Source: Pseudomonas sp. SJZ074 (GTDB taxonomy: Bacteria > Pseudomonadota > Gammaproteobacteria > Pseudomonadales > Pseudomonadaceae). Taken from it: a DNA stretch of 64,000 bases. Shown here in pieces: positions 18,035-25,350 of this stretch. Positions within the stretch are counted from its first letter, which is position 1. Every line of letters begins with the position of its first letter. The stretch spans positions 124,001 to 188,000 of the forward strand of contig NZ_VIUE01000002.1 in NCBI RefSeq assembly GCF_007828215.1, in the 5' to 3' direction. Under the pieces are notes generated by a model, which saw only the letters and a program-made list of their open reading frames with translations, was not told the DNA's origin and did no database searches. The position numbers and the translations under genes were made by a program.

Positions 18035-18376
18035 ATGAACAGGCTCGTACTCGCCATCACCACGCTGTTGTTGAGCGCCGTCGCTCAGGCCGCGACACCT
18101 GGCCAGGGCCCTGTGATCGTGGCCCAGAACCTGCCGGGCAACAATAACCCCTATAACAATCCCATCCGTCGGGCCAATCCCAACAGCATGCAGGGAACCC
18201 AGCCCAACGTACCGACGATCCACAACAACCCGACGGTGCCGGTGCCTCCTCGGCCGACCCTGGAAAACGGCGGCATCGGCAACGGCTATCCACGTTCGGG
18301 GCCGCCGGTGGGTTCGCCCAGGCCTACCATTGAATCCGGTACGCCACCCAGGAATCCGAATGGCAGCAATCGCTAG
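18035..18376 (+). CDS. Small secreted Pro/Asn/Gly-rich protein, function unknown
   Basis: This 113-residue protein has a clear signal peptide (MNRLVLAITTLLLSAVAQA/AT) and then a low-complexity, unstructured body rich in Asn, Pro and Gly, with no Cys. Short motifs recur: NNPYNNPIRRANPN, then HNNPTVPVPPRPTLENG and SPRPTIESG, the last two suggesting a PRPT(L/I)E repeat. A strong AGGAGG site precedes the ATG. It is followed 32 bp later by the PQQ sugar dehydrogenase, so the two may be co-transcribed. No function is recognised. Confidence 0.75.
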   Translation: MNRLVLAITTLLLSAVAQAATPGQGPVIVAQNLPGNNNPYNNPIRRANPNSMQGTQPNVPTIHNNPTVPVPPRPTLENGGIGNGYPRSGPPVGSPRPTIESGTPPRNPNGSNR

Positions 18377-18408
18377 TCGTCTTGTTCCCATCACAGAAGG
18401 AAGCGTGC

Positions 18409-19557
18409 ATGTTGCGTAAAACACTCCGGGCCGCATTCTGCGCCAGCGCCATCCTGATCCTTGCCGCGCCGGCCGGGGCCGCGCAAACCCAGGTATTGAA
18501 GAGCGAAGAGGGCACCGTGGAGGTGACCACCGTGGTCAGGGGCCTGGAGCATCCCTGGTCCGTGGCATTCCTGCCGGGGCAGCGGGGCATGCTGGTCACG
18601 GAGCGACCGGGCAATCTGCGCCTGGTGAGCCCCGATGGTCAGCTGTCGGCGCCACTGAGCGGTGTACCTGAGGTATGGGCCAACGGCCAGGGCGGCTTGC
18701 TGGACGTGGTGTTGTCGCCGGATTTCAAGCAGGATCGCACCGTATACCTTTCCTACGCCGAGGCTGGCAAAGACGGCAAGGCCGGTACCGCCGTGGGGCG
18801 CGGGCAGCTCTCCGAAGATTTGAAAAGCCTGGAGAACTTCGATGTGATTTTCCGTCAGCAGCCCAAGCTTTCCACGGGTAATCACTTCGGCTCGCGGCTG
18901 GTCTTCGACCGCGAGGGTTATCTGTTCATCACCCTGGGGGAGAACAACGACCGCCCGACGGCCCAGGATCTTGACAAGCTGCAAGGCAAAGTCGTGCGCA
19001 TCTACCCGGATGGCAAGGTGCCGGATGACAACCCCTTTGTCGGTCAGAAGAATGTCCGTCCCGAGATCTGGTCCTATGGCCTTCGCAATCCCCAAGGGGC
19101 CGCACTCAACCCTTGGAGCGGCACATTGTGGGAGAACGAGCATGGGCCCAAGGGCGGCGATGAACTGAATATCATCGAGCGCGGCAAGAATTATGGCTGG
19201 CCGCTGGCGACCCACGGCATCAACTACTCAGGTGCGCCGATTCCCGAAGCCAAGGGCAAGAGCGCCGAGGGCACGCTTGGCCCGCACCATGTCTGGCAAG
19301 TCTCGCCGGGCCTCAGTGGCATGGCGTTCTATGACAACGAGCGTTTCAAGCCTTGGCAGCACAACGTCTTCATTGGTGCGTTGGTGTCCCGCAACCTGAT
19401 CCGCCTGCAGATGGAAGGGGACAAGGTCGTGCACGAAGAGCGTCTGTTGGGCGAGCTCCAGGAGCGGATCCGCGATGTGCGTCAGGGGCCGGATGGGTAC
19501 CTGTATGTGCTGACGGATGAAGACGACGGTGCGCTGTATAAAGTCGGGCTCAAATGA
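18409..19557 (+). CDS. PQQ-dependent soluble aldose sugar dehydrogenase
   Basis: This 382-residue periplasmic protein has a signal peptide (residues 1-22, ending AGA/AQ) and a six-bladed GSDH beta-propeller. It shows LEHPWSVAFLPG near residue 43, the active-site region STGNHFGSRLVFDREGYLFI near 152, and IWSYGLRNPQG near 215. Such YliI/Asd-type enzymes oxidise aldoses to lactones using PQQ, passing electrons to the respiratory chain. The ATG at 18409 has AAGGAA upstream. Ca and PQQ ligands cannot be confirmed by eye. A REP doublet follows. Confidence 0.88.
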   Translation: MLRKTLRAAFCASAILILAAPAGAAQTQVLKSEEGTVEVTTVVRGLEHPWSVAFLPGQRGMLVTERPGNLRLVSPDGQLSAPLSGVPEVWANGQGGLLDVVLSPDFKQDRTVYLSYAEAGKDGKAGTAVGRGQLSEDLKSLENFDVIFRQQPKLSTGNHFGSRLVFDREGYLFITLGENNDRPTAQDLDKLQGKVVRIYPDGKVPDDNPFVGQKNVRPEIWSYGLRNPQGAALNPWSGTLWENEHGPKGGDELNIIERGKNYGWPLATHGINYSGAPIPEAKGKSAEGTLGPHHVWQVSPGLSGMAFYDNERFKPWQHNVFIGALVSRNLIRLQMEGDKVVHEERLLGELQERIRDVRQGPDGYLYVLTDEDDGALYKVGLK

Positions 19558-19582
19558 CCCATCCAGAAGGAAGATTATAATT

Positions 19583-19671
19583 GTGGAAGCGAGCCTGCTC
19601 GCGAGAGCAGTGTGTCAGTCGGTATTTTTATCAACTGATACACCGCCATCGCGAGCAGGCTCGCTCCCACA
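19583..19671. repeat. REP doublet (REPIN), 89 bp
   Basis: The first arm reads TGTGGAAGCGAGCCTGCTCG (one mismatch to the family) from 19583, and the inverted arm ends at 19671. It is located between the convergent 3' ends of the sugar dehydrogenase and the SDR gene. Confidence 0.9.
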
Positions 19672-19690
19672 GGGTATGGTTCCGAAGTTG

Positions 19691-20395
19691 TTACGAAATC
19701 GGCCGCAAGTAGACGCCATTGCTCAGGTTCTGCTTGAGCTGGTGGCTCGTGTCGTCAGCCAACACTTCCGGCTGATCGTTGATCACGCCCTCCAGCACCC
19801 GTTGGACCACATCATGCGGCGATGCCTTTGGCACGCCTTCGATGCGTCGCGTCATATCGGTGTCCACGAATGCGACATGCACACCCACTACCAATGTGCC
19901 CTGAGCGGCCAGGTGCAGGCGCAGGCCGTTGGTCAACGACCAGGCAGCCGCTTTGCTTGCCGAATAGGTGACGGTATCGGGTAGGTTGATCCAGCTCAGG
20001 ACCGAGTGCATGTTGACGATGGCGCCACCGCCGTTCGCCGCCAGGATCGGCGCAAAGGCCTGGCTGGTCGCCAGGGGCGCAACGGCATTGATCTCGAATT
20101 CATGGCGCAGGGTTTCCAGGCTGATGCCTCGTTGCTGGCCTTCCATTCCGCTTACGCCTGCGTTGTTGATCAGGAGCGTCAGGTCTGGCGCTTTTGCGAC
20201 GGCGGCCGCGATGTCTTCGGGGCGGGTGACGTCGAGTCTGATGGGAATCACGTTGGGTTGGGCTTCGATTGTCGCCGGGTCCCGTGCAGCGGCATAGACC
20301 TTGGCCGCACCGGCCGCCAGGAGTGCCTGTACGAAAGCCTTGCCTAAACCACGGTTGGCGCCGGTTACCAGCGCCACGCTGCCTTTGATTTGCAT
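19691..20395 (-). CDS. Short-chain dehydrogenase/reductase
   Basis: This 234-residue classical SDR has the NAD(P)-binding TGANRGLGKAF (residues 11-21), NNAG near 83, and catalytic Ser and YSASK near 146. It lacks a recognisable substrate-specific motif. GGAG lies upstream of the ATG at 20395. It follows the MFS gene by 59 bp on the same strand and is probably in its operon, under the divergent TetR-OhrR fusion regulator. An oxidoreductase-efflux pair of this kind suggests handling of a reactive aldehyde, ketone or drug; this is inference. Confidence 0.88.
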   Translation of the reverse strand: MQIKGSVALVTGANRGLGKAFVQALLAAGAAKVYAAARDPATIEAQPNVIPIRLDVTRPEDIAAAVAKAPDLTLLINNAGVSGMEGQQRGISLETLRHEFEINAVAPLATSQAFAPILAANGGGAIVNMHSVLSWINLPDTVTYSASKAAAWSLTNGLRLHLAAQGTLVVGVHVAFVDTDMTRRIEGVPKASPHDVVQRVLEGVINDQPEVLADDTSHQLKQNLSNGVYLRPIS

Positions 20396-20454
20396 GTTGA
20401 GTCTCCAGTTGTTGACGAAAAGGAACAAAGCGGCGCACCAGCGCCTTGGCGGGT

Positions 20455-21666
20455 TTACTTGGCGGGACTGCCTCGCAGAACGAACAAGACCAGCGCAATC
20501 ATGCAGGCCAGGGCCTGGATGCCACTCAGGGCCGTGACCGGTGCGAAAGGCAAGACCGAGGCCAGCCAGGTGCTCAGTGCGGCAGCGCCCATAGAGATGA
20601 AGCCGAGCAGTGCGGAGGCCATTCCGGCCTCTTTGCCGAAAGGTCCCATGGTGATGGCGGTGCCCAGCGGATTGGCCAGTCCCATACCCCAGAGGAACGT
20701 GACCATCGACAGGGCGTAGCGCCCGAGGCTTGGATCGGCCGGACCCGCGAGGAGCATGCCCCCGCCGGCCATGGCGCAAGCAATGCCCAGGAGGGTGATG
20801 ATGCGAGGGCCATGGCGATGGGCGAGGCGGGGGGCCGCCATGCCGGCGGCGAATACGACGAATACCGTAGCGGCGAAGTACAGCCCGGTTTGCAATGACG
20901 TCAGGCCGATCCCTTTCATCAGGATGGCGGGGGCCGCGGCGAATGAAGCAAACAACCCGCTCATCAGGAGGCTCATCGAAGCGGCCGGCAGGATGAACCG
21001 CTTATCCAGTGCCAACCGGCGATAGGCGCGAATCACGCGCATGGCCGAGAGCGGTGCCCGGCGATCGGCTGGATGGGTTTCTCCCAGGCCGCGAAGGTAG
21101 AAAAGCGCGAGCGCAACAGCCGCCAGCCCCACCAGAATGAAGATGGCACGCCACCCGAGTGCCGCCGACAGCACGCTGCCCGCCAGGGGGGAAAAACCAG
21201 GTGCAGCAGCGGTGGCGATCATGGTCAGGGACAAGGCGCGGGCAAGGGTTTCTCCCTCGAACAGATCCCGGGCAATGGCCCGCGACAACACCGAGGTGGC
21301 GCAAACACCCAGCGCCTGGACGACGCGGCCGGCGATCAGCACATCAAGGTTGGTGGCAAGGCCTCCGATAACCGTGCCGGCCACGAAAATCAGCAACCCG
21401 CCCAGCACCAGTTTCTGCCGTCCATAACGATCGGCCAACGGCCCGACGACCAACTGGCCCAACGCGAAAGTGATGAAAAAGCTCGACAGCGTCAGGCCCA
21501 GTTCCCGTGCACTCACGCCCAGGTCTTCACCGATGATCGGGAACGCCGGGAGAATGATGTTCGTGGAAAGCATGCCGATGGCAGCCAGGCCGGCCAGTAA
21601 TGCCACGACTCGCCCGGTCAGCGGCTTGAGCGTCTGTGTAGCGTCGTTCGCGAGAGCGGTGGTCAT
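20455..21666 (-). CDS. MFS drug-resistance transporter, Bcr/CflA type
   Basis: This 403-residue, 12-TM protein has the MFS motif GPLADRYGRQKLVLGG near residue 79 and the drug-exporter motif in ATAAAPGFSPLAGSVL near 152. Family placement is with Bcr/CflA multidrug exporters. It is transcribed divergently from the TetR-OhrR fusion across 151 bp containing an inverted repeat, and upstream of the SDR gene. The substrate is unknown. Confidence 0.87.
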   Translation of the reverse strand: MTTALANDATQTLKPLTGRVVALLAGLAAIGMLSTNIILPAFPIIGEDLGVSARELGLTLSSFFITFALGQLVVGPLADRYGRQKLVLGGLLIFVAGTVIGGLATNLDVLIAGRVVQALGVCATSVLSRAIARDLFEGETLARALSLTMIATAAAPGFSPLAGSVLSAALGWRAIFILVGLAAVALALFYLRGLGETHPADRRAPLSAMRVIRAYRRLALDKRFILPAASMSLLMSGLFASFAAAPAILMKGIGLTSLQTGLYFAATVFVVFAAGMAAPRLAHRHGPRIITLLGIACAMAGGGMLLAGPADPSLGRYALSMVTFLWGMGLANPLGTAITMGPFGKEAGMASALLGFISMGAAALSTWLASVLPFAPVTALSGIQALACMIALVLFVLRGSPAK

Positions 21667-21744
21667 GGTGTAGCGCCTTTAAAGGTGGAGTAGCCGCAAA
21701 TCAGCGGTTAATAAAATGGGCCGATATTTCTATCGTCATATATG

Positions 21745-21771
21745 ATGCTTGTCATATTTTTGATCAAGCAT
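21745..21771. promoter_or_regulatory. Candidate operator between the MFS gene and the TetR-OhrR fusion
   Basis: ATGCTTG (21745-21751) and CAAGCAT (21765-21771) form a perfect inverted repeat around a 13-bp AT-rich spacer (TCATATTTTTGAT). It lies centrally in the divergent promoter region, as TetR operators usually do. Assignment is by position and symmetry only. Confidence 0.5.
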
Positions 21772-21817
21772 GATGATCGTCATGCAATTCGTCAAGCCCT
21801 ATCATTCAGGATTCGCC

Positions 21818-22939
21818 ATGAGATATTCCCCAGGCCTGACCGCAGAGCGTTACCAGACCATCCTGGAAGAGGCATCCCGGCTCTTTCGCGCCCGGGGCAT
21901 CGCCGGAGCAAGCATCGCAGAGGTGATGAAGGCTTCAGGCCTTACCCATGGGGCTTTCTACGCCCATTTCGAATCCAAGGATGCGCTGGCTTGCGCCAGT
22001 CTCGAGCGTGCGATGGACCAGTTGGCGCTGAAGCTCGATGAGACTATCGCCGGCAGCGATGCTCCGAAGGAGGCCGTCCTGGATCTGTATCTCAGTGAGC
22101 GGCACCGCGATCATCCAGAAGCAGGCTGTGCCATATCTGCGCTGGCCATCGAGGTAGCGCGCGAGCCGGGGCTGCGTCGCTCCTTTACCCATCGGGTTGC
22201 CAGGATGGTCGCGTCATTCAGGTCCAGCCTGCCCTGGCGGCGTGGACGGTCCCGTGAGGATCAGGCCATTGGTTTCATCGCGACGATGGTGGGGGCGATG
22301 GTGCTTGCCCGGGCGGTCGACGATCAGCCACTGTCCGGCCGGATCCTGCGTGCGGCACGGGACTCGCTGCTCGAAGCCGATCGGCGAGGCGAGGGGGTGG
22401 CAATTCCTGCAGTGCAGGGCGCTGCTGAAACTGTGCGATCGGACTTGCTATTACCTAGTGTGCTAGATAATAGCGCGCTGCAGGATGCGTCCCCCGAAGC
22501 CGGGAATCAATTGTCCTTTGCCTTGTACAGTGCCTCCAATCGCATGATTCGCCTGCACAAGCCCTTACTGGATCCCCTGGGGCTGACCTTCCCGCAGTAC
22601 CTGGTCATGCTCGAGCTGTTCAGTGAAGCGCCCAGGAGTGTGGGTGATCTGGGTGCCAGGCTCGCCATGGACACCGGGACGATTACGCCCTTGCTCAAGC
22701 GTCTGGAGGCATCGGGCAAGGTGACCCGGACCCGTGACCGGGATGATGAACGGCGGGTGTTGATAGCCCTGACCGACGCCGGAGAAGCACTGCGGGAGCC
22801 GCTCTGGGCGGTCTCCGAGAAAATTAAAGCAGCCTGCGGGATCCCCGGCGACAGCTGTGAAGCCCTTCGCGATACGTTGGGTGCGGTCGCGCGGCCCATT
22901 TGGGAGCACGATGTCTCTGGCAACCAGGATGTTGGCTGA
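21818..22939 (+). CDS. TetR-OhrR/MarR fusion transcription regulator
   Basis: A single uninterrupted 373-codon frame encodes two regulators. Residues 1-190 are TetR-like: a helix-turn-helix in GASIAEVMKASGLTHGAFYAHF and a ligand domain with ERHRDHPEAGCAISALA. Residues about 225-365 are an OhrR-type MarR domain: QLSFALYSASNRM, PLGLTFPQYLVMLELF, MDTGTITPLLKRLEASG, and the wing RDRDDERRVLIALTDAG. In OhrR the peroxide-sensing Cys lies in QLCF; here it is QLSF, although two C-terminal Cys (CGIPGDSC) remain. The ATG at 21818 has AGGA upstream and starts the TetR domain; in-frame ATGs from 21770 would lie inside the operator. It is divergent from an MFS/SDR operon. It could be one fused dual reader or a gene expressed also from an internal start. 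Confidence 0.85.
   Translation: MRYSPGLTAERYQTILEEASRLFRARGIAGASIAEVMKASGLTHGAFYAHFESKDALACASLERAMDQLALKLDETIAGSDAPKEAVLDLYLSERHRDHPEAGCAISALAIEVAREPGLRRSFTHRVARMVASFRSSLPWRRGRSREDQAIGFIATMVGAMVLARAVDDQPLSGRILRAARDSLLEADRRGEGVAIPAVQGAAETVRSDLLLPSVLDNSALQDASPEAGNQLSFALYSASNRMIRLHKPLLDPLGLTFPQYLVMLELFSEAPRSVGDLGARLAMDTGTITPLLKRLEASGKVTRTRDRDDERRVLIALTDAGEALREPLWAVSEKIKAACGIPGDSCEALRDTLGAVARPIWEHDVSGNQDVG
22448..22473. promoter_or_regulatory. Operator-like palindrome inside the TetR-OhrR linker
   Basis: CTATTACCTAG-TGTG-CTAGATAATAG is a 26-bp palindrome with 10 of 11 arm positions paired, AT-rich within GC-rich coding sequence. It lies exactly between the TetR and MarR coding halves. GATAAT inside it, with TTGCTA 15 bp upstream, could also act as a weak promoter. 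It looks like the former or still active upstream operator of a separate ohrR-like gene. Confidence 0.5.
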
Positions 22940-22948
22940 TAAACCGCC

Positions 22949-22971
22949 TCGCGAGCAGGCTCGCTCCCACA
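22949..22971. repeat. Single REP element
   Basis: One 23-bp REP arm (TCGCGAGCAGGCTCGCTCCCACA) lies just after the fusion regulator stop, with no partner nearby. It may be half of an old doublet. Confidence 0.85.
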
Positions 22972-23002
22972 GGGATTATTACTGGGCAAGAACAATTCAC
23001 CA

Positions 23003-23031
23003 TTGACTTGCCAGCAGCGCCCGGCTAATTT
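23003..23031 (+). promoter_or_regulatory. Sigma-70-type promoter of the leader-ilvA transcript
   Basis: The -35 TTGACT (23003-23008) and -10 TAATTT (23026-23031) are separated by 17 bp. Normal spacing puts the first transcribed base at about 23038, which is the A of the leader peptide ATG. The -10 is a weak match, so the call depends on the good -35, the spacing and the context. Confidence 0.45.
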
Positions 23032-23037
23032 CCGGCC

Positions 23038-23106
23038 ATGACTTCTACCGTATTGTGCAGCCAGCCAAGCATTATTACCGCCATTCCTATCTGGCGGGCT
23101 AGCTGA
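23038..23106 (+). CDS. Ile/Thr-rich leader peptide of a transcription attenuator
   Basis: A 22-codon frame, MTSTVLCSQPSIITAIPIWR then AS, ends TGA at 23106. It has four Ile, three Thr, one Val and one Leu, with a control-codon run Ile-Ile-Thr-Ala-Ile-Pro-Ile. It precedes a terminator and a threonine dehydratase gene. No ribosome site is visible, but the predicted transcription start falls on its first base, so it may be leaderless. Ribosome stalling when charged tRNA-Ile or tRNA-Thr is scarce would free the antiterminator. Confidence 0.65.
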   Translation: MTSTVLCSQPSIITAIPIWRAS

Positions 23107-23142
23107 CGGCTGCACCCAACCCGCCCTTGAGGCGGGTTTTTT
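23055..23142 (+). terminator. ilvA attenuator with alternative hairpins
   Basis: The terminator stem AACCCGCC (23118-23125) pairs with GGCGGGTT (23131-23138) around CTTGA and is followed by six T in all. GGCGGG at 23093-23098, inside the leader peptide gene, can instead pair with CCCGCC at 23120-23125 and block the terminator. A third pairing, GTGCAGCC (23055-23062) with GGCTGCAC (23108-23115), is also possible. Mutually exclusive pairing is the hallmark of amino-acid attenuators. Confidence 0.72.
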
Positions 23143-23182
23143 CTTTCTGTCTCCTGGGCCCGATTCGAACAAGGAGACCGCC

Positions 23183-24190
23183 ATGAACGCTTCCCGCCCC
23201 GAGCAAACGTTGCTAGAGCATTACGTTAAGAAGATCCTCGCCGCGCCGGTGTACGAGTTGGCCATACGTACACCGCTGCAAGCAGCTCCTGCGCTGTCCG
23301 AAGCCCTGGGAAACCGAATCCTGCTCAAGCGTGAGGACCTGCAGCCGACTTTTTCCTTCAAGATCCGCGGCGCCTACAACAAGCTCGTGCAGTTGACGCC
23401 GGAGCAACGGGCCCGTGGGGTTATCACCGCTTCGGCCGGCAACCACGCCCAAGGGGTCGCACTGGCGGCACGGGAGTTGGGGATCTCGGCCTGCATCGTC
23501 ATGCCGGTGACCACGCCACAACTGAAAGTGCTGGGCGTACGCAGCCGGGGCGCCGAGGCGCTGCTGCATGGCGAGAGTTTTCCGTTCGCCCTGGCGCATG
23601 CACTGGAGCTGGCCCGGCAGACCGGTAGAGAGTTCGTTTCACCGTTCGATGACCCGGATGTCATCGCCGGCCAAGGCACGGTCGCCATGGAAATACTGCG
23701 CCAGCACGCCGGTGCGCTGGACGCCATCTTCGTTCCGGTCGGCGGTGGCGGACTGATAGCTGGGGTTGCAGCCTACGTTAAATACCTGCGTCCGGAAGTC
23801 CGCATCATCGGTGTGGAATCGCAGCATTCCGCTTGCCTGCAGGCGGCGCTGACCGCCAGAGAGCGAGTCATCCTCCCTGCCGTGGGCACCTTCGCCGATG
23901 GTGTCGCCGTGGCGCAGATCGGCGCCCATGGCTTCGAAGTCTGCCGCTTCTGTGTCGACGAGGTGATAACCGTCAGTGACGACCAGCTTTGTACTGCGAT
24001 CAAGGATATCTATGACGACACCCGTTCCATCACCGAGCCATCCGGTGCCCTGGCCGTAGCGGGCATCAAACAGTACGTCGCTCGTACCGGTGTACGGGGC
24101 CAGACTTTGATCGCCATTGACTCCGGGGCCAACATCAATTTCGACAGTTTGCGCCATGTGGCTGAGCGCGCCGCCGTCGAAATGGTATGA
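23183..24190 (+). CDS. ilvA: Threonine dehydratase, catalytic domain only
   Basis: This 335-residue PLP enzyme converts threonine to 2-oxobutyrate and ammonia. The PLP-Lys motif is FSFKIRGAYNKL (Lys near residue 58), with SAGNHAQGVA near 85 and the phosphate-binding VGGGGLIAG near 188. It matches the N-terminal catalytic half of biosynthetic IlvA, including SGANINFDSLRHVAER near the end, but stops where the ACT-like regulatory domains (about 180 residues in full IlvA) would start. No continuation in other frames was recognised. AAGGAG precedes the ATG. An attenuator with an Ile/Thr-rich leader peptide lies upstream, so control may be transcriptional. It may be a paralogue of a full-length ilvA elsewhere. 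Confidence 0.88.
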   Translation: MNASRPEQTLLEHYVKKILAAPVYELAIRTPLQAAPALSEALGNRILLKREDLQPTFSFKIRGAYNKLVQLTPEQRARGVITASAGNHAQGVALAARELGISACIVMPVTTPQLKVLGVRSRGAEALLHGESFPFALAHALELARQTGREFVSPFDDPDVIAGQGTVAMEILRQHAGALDAIFVPVGGGGLIAGVAAYVKYLRPEVRIIGVESQHSACLQAALTARERVILPAVGTFADGVAVAQIGAHGFEVCRFCVDEVITVSDDQLCTAIKDIYDDTRSITEPSGALAVAGIKQYVARTGVRGQTLIAIDSGANINFDSLRHVAERAAVEMV

Positions 24191-24371
24191 AATGACCTGT
24201 CATCGCTTTTTTCAAATACCCGACGGATGCCCGGGGTTGCCTTTGCAAAATGGGGCTACTCTAGCCTTCGACAGCAATAAGTGATTGCGGTCTGCATGCA
24301 GTTTGCAAGAAGGAAAGCGCCGTTCTCTTGCATTTTGCACGGAATGTTCGGCGCGCCGGCTCACTAAGTAG

Positions 24372-24385
24372 TTGATTTACATCAA
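24372..24385 (+). promoter_or_regulatory. Anr/FNR box
   Basis: TTGATTTACATCAA matches the Anr/FNR consensus TTGAT-N4-ATCAA at every position. If it acts at -41.5 the start would be near 24420, giving a leader of about 155 nt before the DUF1652 gene. The rest of the 24191-24575 interval shows no separate gene. Confidence 0.68.
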
Positions 24386-24501
24386 ACAAAAATGTGGCAA
24401 ATGTAGGCATGTTCTTTGCGCAATGATTCAGGAGTTCGCTTCCCGGGCTCATTGAACAGAACGCCAAGAAATGAACATACGGCACGGTATTCGTAGTCTC
24501 A

Positions 24502-24522
24502 GTCCGCAGGGAGGAAACGGAC
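24502..24522 (+). promoter_or_regulatory. RsmA/CsrA-type hairpin in the DUF1652 leader
   Basis: GTCCG (24502-24506) and CGGAC (24518-24522) form a stem. The loop begins CAGGGAGG, an exact match to the RsmA/RsmE consensus CANGGANG. It lies about 55-75 nt before the start codon, within the predicted Anr-driven transcript. Confidence 0.5.
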
Positions 24523-24575
24523 GAAATACCGGTGTTGTAAACATAAATTGGCCGCCTCAACAGGAGAGAGTTGCC

Positions 24576-24857
24576 ATGTTTTTATCTGCCCTCGAAATGC
24601 GCAATATCATTGAAAGCAGTTTGTTGCCCAAGCGCTCGCAATGCACTTTGTCGCCCGACTTGACGATGACGATCAAGATTTTCGACGATCATGAAACCGA
24701 CCGCGTGGCCTTGATCAAGTCCAATATCGACGCCAACAAACTCACCGGCTGTCGGGCGATCAACGACCTGATTGCCGAGCTGCGTACCGAGCTCGACCAC
24801 AGCCACGGCAACGGGAACTACTTTCATCAGCAACACCATCGCATGACCGGGCGCTGA
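24576..24857 (+). CDS. DUF1652 domain protein
   Basis: This 93-residue soluble protein starts MFLSALEMRNIIESSLLP and contains CTLSPDLTMTIKIFD, the pattern of the Pseudomonas-restricted DUF1652 family. The function is unknown. The ATG at 24576 follows a GGAGAG site and gives the family length; an in-frame ATG at 24471 would add 35 unusual residues and is rejected. The upstream Anr box and Rsm-like hairpin suggest control by low oxygen and the Gac/Rsm system. Confidence 0.85.
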   Translation: MFLSALEMRNIIESSLLPKRSQCTLSPDLTMTIKIFDDHETDRVALIKSNIDANKLTGCRAINDLIAELRTELDHSHGNGNYFHQQHHRMTGR

Positions 24858-24939
24858 TCACGGCCTGGTCTCGGTAATCTGACGCCCGGGTCCGGCCGGT
24901 AACCGAACCCGGCGTCCAGTTTCAATGCGACGATGGTAT

Positions 24940-25203
24940 TCAGCTGTCGTTCGTACAAGCATCCGAAAGCTTGCGGTAGGACACGTCTCGGGTTTGTCCC
25001 GCCTTATCGATGTACACCATCCGCGCAGTGATGACTTCGCAATAGGGTGTGGACGGTTCCGTCAATGACAATACCTTCTTGATTTCCAATGGCATGCCAT
25101 AGTGATAGGACGTGGGCTGTGGGGTATCGTCCGCCTGAGCCACACCGGTGATACCGATCAGGCCCAGTAACGATGCAGTAGCGACTAGCGCACAGGTATT
25201 CAT
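24940..25203 (-). CDS. DUF2790 secreted protein
   Basis: This 87-residue protein has a signal peptide (MNTCALVATASLLGLIGITGVAQA) and the DUF2790 body: YHYGMPLEIKKVLSLTEP, CEVITARMVYIDKAG and RDVSYRKLSDAC. Two Cys in the mature part could form a disulfide. The family is Pseudomonas-typical, present in many paralogues, and uncharacterised. The start at 25203 has GGAG upstream; the longer frame would place a charged stretch before the signal peptide. Confidence 0.85.
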   Translation of the reverse strand: MNTCALVATASLLGLIGITGVAQADDTPQPTSYHYGMPLEIKKVLSLTEPSTPYCEVITARMVYIDKAGQTRDVSYRKLSDACTNDS

Positions 25204-25350
25204 GTCAAAACTCCGCTTCAGAGAGAGGTCGACCTGATGCCTTGGCATCGAGATCTGCCGCGCGGCGACTCTGTCAGGGAGGGCGCGGTCCGGGTCAGTG
25301 TCGGATCGCGGAATTAAAAGCGGGTTAAGTGAAACACCTGGCTAGGCCCA

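Noticed and set aside
22440..22510. Possible frameshift or sequencing error joining separate tetR and marR genes
   Set aside because: The frame reads through without stop or change and the linker codes normal residues. I kept it as a true fusion but list the test that would overturn it.
24191..24470. C-terminal regulatory domain of ilvA in another frame after the stop
   Set aside because: The DNA after 24190 is non-coding in character and shows no ACT-domain motifs in any frame.
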